Source: Nostoc sp. NIES-4103
GTDB lineage: Bacteria > Cyanobacteriota > Cyanobacteriia > Cyanobacteriales > Nostocaceae
Direction of reading: 5' to 3'
Assembly (NCBI RefSeq): GCF_002368335.1
Contig: NZ_AP018288.1
Span: forward strand, 804,607 to 868,606
DNA: 64,000 nucleotides
The first letter of the stretch is position 1. Every line of letters starts with the position of its first letter. Both the position numbers and the translations under genes were made by a program. The notes under the pieces were generated by a model that was not told the origin of the DNA, ran no database searches, and saw only the letters and a program-made list of their open reading frames with translations. Below, piece after piece: positions 1-7,759 of the stretch.

Positions 1-1090
1 CACCATTCCAAATATCACTAAAGGAAGCGGTGACACCACCAGTAGTAGAAGAATACAAAGCATCTACTAGCTCATTGTTATAAGTTAGTACCATACTCCT
101 TGTAGCCGCGATCGCCTGGTCTGTTTTCTTAGTTGTGCCATTCAGTCCGTTATAAACTTGACAGTGAGTATCAGCACATAACTCGTAGTTATCGGTAGCA
201 AATCTACGTAAGTTTCGCAAGGCATAAGTCCGGGCAATAATTGCCTGGGCTTCCATGGCCGCCTTTGGCGCGTTTGTGCCAATTTCATGAGGCACAACTC
301 CGCGCAAATAAGTTTCTAGAGGTACTTGGTTAACTAAAGTGTATGACCCGTAGGCGTTGGGCTGTAAATTTAACTGCCCGGCGTAAAGCCGAGCATTCTC
401 TGGCTTCTCGCTTTTATTCACCCGAATTAAGTTTTTATCGGTGCTAATCTCTAAGGACTTCAAGCTGTAGCGCTTGCCATTCACGCTCCAATTAACTTGC
501 GGTATTTCCTTACGAATTTTTGTATCAATATATGCTGTTTCTTGATTAACAGTTTGTACACCTTGGAATAGCAAACGCCGCAGTAAGGGAGTATTGTAAA
601 CGTCCCGTTTTGCCCAAACTTGCCAGCGTTCTGGCTGGGCTATTTCCACTTCTATCCCCTGAGAACGCCATTTATTAGCACTATCTTCAGCTGTTTCAAA
701 GGTACGGTAAGTGCCTAAAACTACAACTTCTTCAATTACAGGTTTCGGTAAAGCTTGCATTACTGTTTCCAGCTTTACGGTATTTTGCGTAAACAGCGTT
801 TGCTCTTTATTACCTACTTTGAATTTTAATCTTAAGCGATCGCCTTTTGTAGGTTCGAGTTGCAGCTTGGCTGTTGGCTTCTCTCCAAATCGCTGCACAA
901 TCCCAATTTTCAGTTCCACATCAATATTAGTCTCTGGCCCCGATGCGGCTGTCAGACCCAATAAACAAAATGTTGTTAGCACAGAGTAAGAAAAACGCCA
1001 GAACCAAAATTTCATGACCTGATTTTGCCCCTTAATGCGGCGATGGGGCAGATTTTCCAGTTGCTTTGTAACGTAGTGGTTTTGTCGCAT
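1..1090 (-). CDS. SpoIID/LytB-domain protein, 3' end outside window
   Basis: The minus-strand frame is open from 1090 to the window edge with no stop, so about 363 N-terminal residues are present and the C-terminus is missing. A hydrophobic signal or anchor segment (WFWRFSYSVLTTFCLLGL) lies near residues 28-46. The SpoIID core is recognisable as YLRGVVPHEIG followed by AAMEAQAIIARTYAL and then YSSTTGG near the cut edge. SpoIID proteins act on peptidoglycan in Bacillus; cyanobacterial homologues are probably cell-wall or septum proteins, which is inference. Start choice: an ATG at 1090 has GGAG five bases upstream; an internal ATG at 1015 sits directly before the hydrophobic segment and is the alternative. 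The family call is fairly sure, the biological role is not. Confidence 0.8.
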   Translation of the reverse strand, partial: MRQNHYVTKQLENLPHRRIKGQNQVMKFWFWRFSYSVLTTFCLLGLTAASGPETNIDVELKIGIVQRFGEKPTAKLQLEPTKGDRLRLKFKVGNKEQTLFTQNTVKLETVMQALPKPVIEEVVVLGTYRTFETAEDSANKWRSQGIEVEIAQPERWQVWAKRDVYNTPLLRRLLFQGVQTVNQETAYIDTKIRKEIPQVNWSVNGKRYSLKSLEISTDKNLIRVNKSEKPENARLYAGQLNLQPNAYGSYTLVNQVPLETYLRGVVPHEIGTNAPKAAMEAQAIIARTYALRNLRRFATDNYELCADTHCQVYNGLNGTTKKTDQAIAATRSMVLTYNNELVDALYSSTTGGVTASFSDIWNG

Positions 1091-1205
1091 GAGCGCTCCA
1101 ATGATACCATTACCGATTTTGCGAGCCAAATTAGTTGCAAAACGAAGTCATTATGACTATGATTTATATATAGAGACAAAACAGAGCTAGTTGGGTCAAC
1201 TCCTT

Positions 1206-1469
1206 ATGGTGAGAGTCCAAGAAATTCCATTAAATCAAATTCAGCGGCCGTTGCCCCGTGCCAACGATCCCAATAAGGTAGAAGCCTTAATGGAATCAAT
1301 AGCAGCCATTGGGCAGCAAGAACCCATTGATGTCCTAGAAGTAGATGGACGGTACTATGGCTTTTCTGGTTGCCATCGGTATGAAGCTTGCCAGCGTTTA
1401 GGCAAAGAAACGATTTTAGCCAGAGTCCGCAAAGCTCCCCGCAGCGTTTTGAAGATGCACTTGGCATAG
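1206..1469 (+). CDS. srxA: Sulfiredoxin
   Basis: An 87-residue protein of the small ParB-fold sulfiredoxin family. The diagnostic active-site motif FSGCHRYEA is present (family consensus FGGCHR), with the catalytic Cys inside it; the N-terminal half, MVRVQEIPLNQIQRPLPR, matches the usual sulfiredoxin beginning. These enzymes use ATP to reduce the hyperoxidised cysteine-sulfinic acid of 2-Cys peroxiredoxins. A TTG at 1191 would add five residues, but the ATG at 1206 gives the normal family start. The gene lies 177 bases upstream of a Dps gene on the same strand, so it falls in a small peroxide-defence neighbourhood. Nucleoid ParB proteins share the fold but are much longer and lack the GCHR cysteine. 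Confidence 0.85.
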   Translation: MVRVQEIPLNQIQRPLPRANDPNKVEALMESIAAIGQQEPIDVLEVDGRYYGFSGCHRYEACQRLGKETILARVRKAPRSVLKMHLA

Positions 1470-1489
1470 AAAATAGGGAATGGGGAACT

Positions 1490-1545
1490 CGGCCCCCCCA
1501 CGACCGCAGGGAGGAGCCACTGCGGTCTTGGGGTTTCCCCAAGTG
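1490..1545. repeat. GC-rich double hairpin element
   Basis: Between srxA and dps. Perfect arms GACCGCAG (1502-1509) and CTGCGGTC (1520-1527) enclose a GGAGGAG-containing loop, followed directly by a second palindrome, TTGGGG-TTT-CCCCAA (1528-1542). It could act as a terminator for srxA or be a dispersed repeat; there is no T-run. The open reading frame across it is judged not to be coding. Confidence 0.5.
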
Positions 1546-1646
1546 GAGCATGTGGCGTTGGGGATTAGAGGTAATGGGGAATTGGGCATGGTAAAAGTTA
1601 CTAATGCCTAACACTCAAATACATATAACCTAATTAGGAGAAAAAT

Positions 1647-2138
1647 ATGTCATCTCAGGGAACAGTTAAAAATGTAAATATTGGTATAGACGAAGCAAGT
1701 AGGGCAAAAATCGCCGAGGGGCTATCTCGCCTATTGGCTGACACCTACACACTGTACCTGAAAACTCATAATTTCCATTGGAACGTTACAGGGCCAATGT
1801 TTCAGACGTTACATTTGATGTTTGAGACTCAGTATACAGAACTAGCTTTAGCAGTTGATTTAATTGCCGAAAGAATTAGAGCGCTTGGCTATCCTGCACC
1901 AGGAACCTACAGCGAATATGCCAAGCTGAGTTCAATTCCAGAAACTCCAGGAGTTCCTAAAGCTACAGAAATGATCCGCCTACTAGTGGAAGGACAAGAA
2001 GCTGTAGTGCGAACTGCACGGTCAATTTTTCCTGTAGTGGAAGAAGTTAACGACGAACCCACGGCTGATCTTTTAACTCAGCGGATGCAAGTACACGAAA
2101 AAACAGCTTGGATGTTGAGAAGTTTGCTGGAAGAATAG
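1647..2138 (+). CDS. dps: Dps-family ferritin-like DNA-protection protein
   Basis: A 163-residue, four-helix ferritin-like protein. The ferroxidase signature KTHNFHWNVTGPMF and the downstream helix DLIAERIRALG carry the His, Asp and Glu ligands expected at the Dps inter-subunit iron site. Dps dodecamers oxidise Fe(II) with hydrogen peroxide and store it as ferric mineral; some also bind DNA. The N-terminus here has few lysines, so DNA binding cannot be assumed. The start is set by TAGGAG eight bases upstream of ATG 1647. Length is normal. The stop codon abuts a GGGGACT heptamer array. Cyanobacteria usually have several Dps paralogues and I cannot tell which this is. Confidence 0.9.
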   Translation: MSSQGTVKNVNIGIDEASRAKIAEGLSRLLADTYTLYLKTHNFHWNVTGPMFQTLHLMFETQYTELALAVDLIAERIRALGYPAPGTYSEYAKLSSIPETPGVPKATEMIRLLVEGQEAVVRTARSIFPVVEEVNDEPTADLLTQRMQVHEKTAWMLRSLLEE

Positions 2139-2300
2139 GAATTGGGGACTGGGGACTAGGGACTGGGGACTGGGGACTAGGGAGTGGGAAAGAATTTAGT
2201 TCATTAAAGAATGTTTTTCTTCCTAATCCCCAATACCCAATACCCAATGCCCAATACCCAATCCCCAATACCCAATCCCCAGTACCCAATGTCCAATAAC
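2136..2300. repeat. Facing heptamer repeat arrays (GGGGACT / CCCCAATA types)
   Basis: About 50 bases of GGGGACT-like units begin at the dps stop codon; after a 45-base spacer comes about 80 bases of the complementary type (CCCAATA, CCCCAAT), so the two arrays can pair as a long imperfect hairpin. The second array runs into the start of the next gene. Confidence 0.85.
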
Positions 2301-2951
2301 CATTTCACCAAAAAGTTGCAAAATTTAATGCAACAAGTGGGTATTTCTAGTTTCAAAGCGCTGAGTCGTGCTGCTGGTGTCTCAGAGCGCCAGATTTTGC
2401 GACTACGACAGGGAAAGCTAGAGCAGATGCGGTTGGATGTGCTGCTCAAACTGTCGCCAGTGCTAAAAGTGACATTGAGTGAATTAGTAGTTACTTTTTC
2501 GCCAGTAGATTTGGTAAAAGAGAAAGCAGCAACCACTCAGGAATTGTTACAAGAGATTGCAGATTTAAAAATAGAGTACCAGCGATCGCTACTTGAGATA
2601 GAACAGCAGCGAGAGATATTGTTGCAAGAGTTCCAGCATTCAAGTTTACAAATGCTGGAATCTTTTTTATTGCAATGGCCCACAGCAGCCCAGAAAGCCC
2701 AGGAAAATCCGCAATTAGCAGCAGTGAAAATAGTGCCGTTGGTGCAAAAACCCTTAGAAAAATTGTTACAAGGTTGGGGAATCGAAGCGATCGCATCGGT
2801 AGGAGACGAAATACCTTATGATCCCCAGTTGCACGAATTGATGCAAGGAACTGCACAACCAGGTGAAACAGTGAAAGTGCGCTACATTGGCTACCGTCAA
2901 GGCAACAAACTGCTTTACAGAGCCAAAGTCAGTCTTGTGGGAGAAAGTTAG
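2289..2951 (+). CDS. HTH-domain protein with GrpE-like C-terminus
   Basis: About 220 residues. Residues 1-60 look like a Cro/XRE-type helix-turn-helix (LMQQVGISSFKALSRAAGVS, then RQILRLRQGK). Residues 85-125 form a coiled coil. The last 50 residues (YDPQLHELMQ, then PGETVKVRYIGYRQGNKLLYRAKV) resemble the beta domain of GrpE, the DnaK nucleotide-exchange factor. Whether it works as a transcription regulator, a GrpE-like co-chaperone or both is unknown. Start: the frame stays open upstream through the heptamer array to 2211, adding a repeat-encoded stretch rich in PNTQYP; I chose the first ATG after the array, at 2289, but see no good ribosome site for it. The stop codon is the first unit of another repeat array. 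Confidence 0.6.
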   Translation: MSNNHFTKKLQNLMQQVGISSFKALSRAAGVSERQILRLRQGKLEQMRLDVLLKLSPVLKVTLSELVVTFSPVDLVKEKAATTQELLQEIADLKIEYQRSLLEIEQQREILLQEFQHSSLQMLESFLLQWPTAAQKAQENPQLAAVKIVPLVQKPLEKLLQGWGIEAIASVGDEIPYDPQLHELMQGTAQPGETVKVRYIGYRQGNKLLYRAKVSLVGES

Positions 2952-3130
2952 GAGTTAGGAATTAGGAGTTAGGAGTTAGGAGTTAGGAATTAGGAGTTAG
3001 GAATTAGGAGTTAGGAGTTAGGAGTTAGTTATTTCTCCCTCATCCCCCCATCCCTCTATCTCCCCCATCCCCCCATCTCCCCCATCTCCCCCATCTCCCT
3101 CATTCCCCCATCTCCCCCATCTTTCCTGCT
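2949..3130. repeat. TTAGGAG heptamer array followed by CCCCCATCT array
   Basis: About ten units of the TTAGGAG/TTAGGAAT type start at the stop codon of the preceding gene, followed by about 90 bases of CTCCCCCAT-type units. The remaining bases to 3288 contain no gene and form the upstream region of the large histidine kinase. Confidence 0.85.
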
Positions 3131-3288
3131 CATTTGTAAGTTTTGCTATCGCCTGTTGAGTAATCAAAGACATTGGGAATAATAAAACAACAGAGGCAAT
3201 AGCCTCAGAAAATTTCCACGCAAAGAGCGATAGTGCATCTTACCTCCAGGCATCGGAGGATAAAACGCTTACAAACAGGACTTCGGGC

Positions 3289-6200
3289 ATGTACAAGGGC
3301 AGCAAAACAAATGAGTCTCCTCATGAGTTATGGGAACTTTCAAGCAATTTTCCACTGAAAAATCAGCACGAAAATTTTTCTGTAGCTGTTGTACTACAAA
3401 TGCTCAACAGCACGAATGACCCCATTTTTGTTAAAGACCGCCAACACCGCTGGATATTGTTCAACGATGCCTTCTGTAAATTTTCAGGGCGTAGCCGAGA
3501 AGAACTGATTGGTAAGTCAGATTATGACTTTTTGCCGAAAGTAGAAGCAGATATTTATTGGGAAAAAGATGAACTTGTTTTCATTACAGGCATTACCCAT
3601 GAAAATGAGGAATCTTTTATAGATATTCAAGGTCTGACGCGCTTTATTTCTACCAAAAAATGCTTATTTGTAGATGATACAGGTAATAAATTCTTATTTG
3701 GTAGTATTCGAGATTTAACACAATATAGACAGCTAGAAACTGAACTTTACCAGTCCAAACAGCTGCTACAAATGGTAATAGATAATATCCCCCAAGGGAT
3801 TTTTTGGAAAGACCGTAATTTAGTTTATGGAGGCTGCAACCAAAAGTGTGCCCGTGATGCGTGTCTGGATTCACCTGATAATATCGTCGGGTTGAATGAT
3901 TATGATTTGCCTTGGACAAAGGAAGAATCTGACTGGTATCGAGAATCTGATCGCAGTGTGATGGAATCAGGTATACCACAACTGCACATCATGGAAAAAC
4001 TACAGAAGGCTGATGGCAATTACTATTGGTTAGATACCAATAAAATTCCACTGCGCGATGCCCAAGGTAATGTAGTAGGTATCCTTGGAACTTACGAAGA
4101 CATCACGGAGCGCAAACTCACTCAGGAAGCATTACGTCAAAGTGAGACAAAATTGCAGAAGCTATCAGCAAATGTCCCAGGAATGCTTTATCAGTTGATA
4201 CTGCATCCCGATGGCTCGCTTTCGTGCCCCTATGTGAATTCTGGTTCTTATGAGATTTACGAGTTAACACCACAACAAATTCAAGCTGATCCCGATTTGA
4301 TTATTAGAATTGTCCACCCAGATGAACGTGAAAATTTTGAGCAATCCGTCGCTATTTGTACCCAAACCTTAGAACCTTGGCAGTGGGAAGGGCGAATTGT
4401 TTTGCATACTGGACAAGTCAAATGGGTACAGGCTGCATCTCGCTTAGAACAACAAGCTAATGGCGATATTCTTTGGGATGGTCTAGTAATGGATATCACC
4501 CGCATTAAGCAGGCAGAGTCAGCACTCCAGCAAGCTTATGGGGAACTGGAAAGACGGGTAGAGAAGCGAACTCAAGAACTGGCACGAAGTAACGAGGCAC
4601 TACAAGCTGAGATTGCCGAACGACAACAAGCAGAAGCAGAATTGAGGTCTTCTCAGCAAAGACTAGCTCTTTTGATTCAACAAACACCAGTAGGTGTAGT
4701 TGAATGGAATGTTAACTTTGAGATTCAAGAATGGAATCCAGCAGCGGAAAGAATTTTTGGATACAGCAAAACAGAAGCTCTTGGTCGTCATTTTGCGTTT
4801 TTAGTTCCTGAGGCTGATAGAGAACAGGTAAAGCAGGTAACGATCGCTATTTTGAAGCAAAAAGGCGGAACGCTGAGTGTCAACGAAAATCTGACAAAAG
4901 ACGATAGAACAATTATCTGCGAGTGGCATAACAGCCCTTTGGTAGCTATGAATGGCGAGGTGATTGGTGTAGCATCAATGGTGCTAGATATTACCGAACG
5001 CAAGCAAGCGGAGCAGAGCCTGATGCTTTACAAGCAAGCTGTAGAATGCTCAAGTGATGCCATTGCCATAGCGGATGCAGCGGGAAATCATATCTATCAG
5101 AATCAGGCATTTTGCAAATTGTACGAATGCGAAACGGTAGAAGACTTTATCAAATTTGGTGGTGTCTTTGGCAGTTTTACTAATTCAGCAGTTGCTCAAC
5201 AGATGTGGCAAGCTACGATTTCAGGTAATTCCTGGATAGGTGAAGCTCAACAACAATCTCGTGGAGGTCGGATTATGCAAACCTTCGTGAGGTCATATGC
5301 TCTCAAAGACTCCACAGGTCAAAAAATCGGTTTAGTTGGTGCGATTACCGATATTACAGAGGCGAAACGGGCAGAAGCTCAACTGCTAGAAAAAGAGCAA
5401 TTTTTACGCAGTGTTTACGATGGTTCTAATAATCCTATATTTGTTGTGGATGTTTTGGAAGATGGTGACTTTTGCTTTTCAGGTTGGAACCCTGCTACAG
5501 AGGCTATTACTGGTATTGAAAGCGTCAATATAATAGGTAAAAAACCAGAGGATACAGTTGATGAGATTCAAGCTGCTGCAGTACGTCAGAGATATGCAAG
5601 ATGCGTAGAGATAGGTGTCCCAATGACCTACGAAGAGTGCCTGGTTTTCCTAGGTAAGGAAAATTGGACGCTAACTACAATTAATCCACTCAAAAATCAT
5701 GAAGGTAGAATTTATCGTTTGGTGGGAACTACGTATAATATCACCGAGCGTAAACGAGCAGAAGCTCAGCTAAAGCAGCAGAAAGAAGATTTAGAAATAG
5801 CACTCCAAGAACTCCAGCAAACTCAAATGCAGCTTGTCCAAAGTGAGAAAATGTCAGGTTTGGGACAACTGGTAGCAGGTATCGCCCATGAAATCAACAA
5901 TCCTGTGAACTTTATCTACGGAAATCTCGTCCATGCTAACAACTATACCCAAAACCTACTGGAATTCGTGCAACTCTATCAGCAACACTATCCCAATCCC
6001 ATAGTTCAAATACAGGATTTAGCACAAGAAATAGACTTAGAATTCCTGGTTGAGGACTTGCCTCGACTGCTCAATTCTATGAAAGTTGGGGCACGGCGTA
6101 TTCAGGAAATTGTACTATCTTTACGCACTTTCTCTCGCATGGACGAAGCCGATATGAAAGAGGTTGATATTCATGAGGGCATTGACAGCACGTTAATGAT

Positions 6201-6702
6201 TCTAGAACATCGCATTAAAGCTACATCTAACCGTTGTGCTATTGAAGTGATCAAAGAATACGGCAACTTACCTTTGGTGGAATGTTACGCTGGGCAACTT
6301 AACCAAGTATTTATGAATATTTTGGCAAATGCGATCGATGCTTTGGAAGAGAGACTGGGGAAAAAGTTCTCTCAGTCTCTAATCCCCAATACCCATCACC
6401 CTTTATCCCCAAAAGGGAGCTTGAGTTCCTCAATTCCTCAGATTCGCATTCGTACACAACTTCTCAAACCAAATCAAGTAAGAATTGCTATTGCTGATAA
6501 CGGGTCGGGAATACCAGATGTAGCCAAAAAGCGGGTGTTTGAACCCTTCTTTACTACTAAGCCTATTGGCAAAGGCACTGGTATGGGACTGTCTATTAGC
6601 TACCAGATTATTTCTCAAAAGCACGGCGGCTCCTTGGAATGCATTTCTCAGCTAGGAAGTGGTACTGAGTTTGTGATTACTATTCCCCTTCGTCAAGAGT
6701 AA
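3289..6702 (+). CDS. Multi-PAS sensor histidine kinase
   Basis: An 1137-residue protein without an evident membrane segment, so probably a soluble sensor. I count about six PAS/PAC units (roughly residues 34-150, 155-285, 290-415, 465-585, 585-700 and 705-835), each ending in a DITERK-like sequence (for example EDITERK, LDITERK, YNITERK). Coiled-coil linkers lie at about 415-460 and 835-865. The HisKA box is GLGQLVAGIAHEINNPVNF with phospho-acceptor His867; the ATPase domain shows NQVFMNILANAIDA, ADNGSGIP and KGTGMGLSI. The ligands of the PAS domains are unknown. An oddity is a repeat-like insertion (SLIPNTHHPLSPKG) inside the ATPase domain, described in the findings. No adjacent response regulator on the same strand; the closest is the receiver-phosphatase at 7760-8896. 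Confidence 0.9.
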   Translation: MYKGSKTNESPHELWELSSNFPLKNQHENFSVAVVLQMLNSTNDPIFVKDRQHRWILFNDAFCKFSGRSREELIGKSDYDFLPKVEADIYWEKDELVFITGITHENEESFIDIQGLTRFISTKKCLFVDDTGNKFLFGSIRDLTQYRQLETELYQSKQLLQMVIDNIPQGIFWKDRNLVYGGCNQKCARDACLDSPDNIVGLNDYDLPWTKEESDWYRESDRSVMESGIPQLHIMEKLQKADGNYYWLDTNKIPLRDAQGNVVGILGTYEDITERKLTQEALRQSETKLQKLSANVPGMLYQLILHPDGSLSCPYVNSGSYEIYELTPQQIQADPDLIIRIVHPDERENFEQSVAICTQTLEPWQWEGRIVLHTGQVKWVQAASRLEQQANGDILWDGLVMDITRIKQAESALQQAYGELERRVEKRTQELARSNEALQAEIAERQQAEAELRSSQQRLALLIQQTPVGVVEWNVNFEIQEWNPAAERIFGYSKTEALGRHFAFLVPEADREQVKQVTIAILKQKGGTLSVNENLTKDDRTIICEWHNSPLVAMNGEVIGVASMVLDITERKQAEQSLMLYKQAVECSSDAIAIADAAGNHIYQNQAFCKLYECETVEDFIKFGGVFGSFTNSAVAQQMWQATISGNSWIGEAQQQSRGGRIMQTFVRSYALKDSTGQKIGLVGAITDITEAKRAEAQLLEKEQFLRSVYDGSNNPIFVVDVLEDGDFCFSGWNPATEAITGIESVNIIGKKPEDTVDEIQAAAVRQRYARCVEIGVPMTYEECLVFLGKENWTLTTINPLKNHEGRIYRLVGTTYNITERKRAEAQLKQQKEDLEIALQELQQTQMQLVQSEKMSGLGQLVAGIAHEINNPVNFIYGNLVHANNYTQNLLEFVQLYQQHYPNPIVQIQDLAQEIDLEFLVEDLPRLLNSMKVGARRIQEIVLSLRTFSRMDEADMKEVDIHEGIDSTLMILEHRIKATSNRCAIEVIKEYGNLPLVECYAGQLNQVFMNILANAIDALEERLGKKFSQSLIPNTHHPLSPKGSLSSSIPQIRIRTQLLKPNQVRIAIADNGSGIPDVAKKRVFEPFFTTKPIGKGTGMGLSISYQIISQKHGGSLECISQLGSGTEFVITIPLRQE
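6360..6425 (+). repeat. Repeat-like in-frame insertion within the kinase ATPase domain
   Basis: The DNA encoding about residues 1025-1046 of the histidine kinase matches the intergenic heptamer style (CTAATCCCCAATACCCATCA) and reads in frame as SLIPNTHHPLSPKG between the N box and the next beta strand. Confidence 0.5.
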
Positions 6703-7423
6703 GTAACAGGGTTTTCCTATTTACTATGTTCTAGGTAGGATTTAGAAAAAATTAGATAACCTTGCTAATATCAGCTTGTGTTGGATAACCCCAAAGTTTT
6801 ATCTTGATTATAGGTTTTACCGGATTATAAACATTTAATAACATGCTAATAGCTGTTTTCAGTCCCATTTATTTCTCTAAAATCGGGCAATTCATTGTCT
6901 ATTTGCTGACCTACAATTAGTTTTAATAAAAGTATTTTGATGCAACGGATACAAAAATTACCTATAATAATGAGTTATGTTTATTTACAGTAGTATTTAT
7001 TGAGATTATTGATTAACTTTATTAATCAAATTAATATTTGAAACTTAAGAAATGATGACTAATGTTTGGGTTTTATTAATTAAAACTAATAATTTGTAGA
7101 TACATAAATTAATTTTTTATCGAAAATTTGTAATTTTAAATCAAACAATATTTATAGCAAAACATATGGAATTACTTTTCTATTCATGTTTAAAAGACAA
7201 CAATTTATATCCAGAAAGGAGGAGTAAAAGCCAAGAGCTAAGAATTATTATTTTACAGAAATCTAGTCATGAATATATTGCTATCTTTCATTAGGATTTA
7301 TTATGAATCATTAGGTATTAAATAATTCAAACCTCTTATTATGTCAGCTTTTTTTAAAGCCTGACTATTAGTATATAATACTAGCAAAATCGACACTTCT
7401 ATTCCAAAAACGTGGTTGTAAAT
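6703..7423. other. AT-rich intergenic region, no gene seen
   Basis: About 720 bases, strongly AT-rich, between the histidine kinase and the STAS gene. A good Shine-Dalgarno-like AAGGAGGAG at about 7214 is not followed by a usable start codon. No repeat array or clear terminator was recognised. Confidence 0.5.
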
Positions 7424-7759
7424 ATGATGAATCAGGAATTGAAAGTTAAAGTTATTAAACTTAGTGGGATTGTCAACACTACAAATTCACAAGAATTACG
7501 AGAAAATATAACTAATCTTCTAGAAAGCGGTGCAAAAACTGTGCTAGTTGATTGTCAAGATGTAACGTTTATGGATAGTTCTGCTTTGGGTGCTTTGGTA
7601 TTAGCATTCAAAACATTACGGGCGGCAGACACTAAGCTAGTACTCTGCTCGATTAATGAACAAGTCAGAATATTATTTGAACTGACTGGTATGGATAAGG
7701 TATTTGAAATATTTCCTAATCAAGATAAATTTAATGAGGTTGCACTATCCAAAAAATAA
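7424..7759 (+). CDS. STAS-domain protein (anti-sigma factor antagonist type)
   Basis: About 111 residues forming a single STAS domain: LKVKVIKLSGIVNTTN at the start and VDCQDVTFMDSSALGALV around the conserved DSSALG phosphorylation loop. STAS antagonists switch partners according to the phosphorylation of that Ser by an anti-sigma-type kinase and its removal by a PP2C phosphatase. The start may be ATG 7424 or 7427; a GTG at 7412 is also in frame. The gene ends exactly where the convergent receiver-PP2C phosphatase ends, with no intergenic base between the two stop codons. The obvious inference is that the phosphatase acts on this protein, but no HPK/RsbW-like kinase is seen here. Confidence 0.85.
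   Translation: MMNQELKVKVIKLSGIVNTTNSQELRENITNLLESGAKTVLVDCQDVTFMDSSALGALVLAFKTLRAADTKLVLCSINEQVRILFELTGMDKVFEIFPNQDKFNEVALSKK

Noticed and set aside
711..989. Plus-strand open frame of 92 codons
   Set aside because: It is antisense to the SpoIID-domain gene, which has a clear family signature; composition is that of a shadow frame.
1388..1594. Plus-strand frame after srxA
   Set aside because: It runs through the GC-rich double hairpin and overlaps srxA; no ribosome site and no family resemblance.
2949..3130. CRISPR-like array
   Set aside because: The units are short degenerate heptamers in direct tandem without spacers, and no cas gene is in the window.
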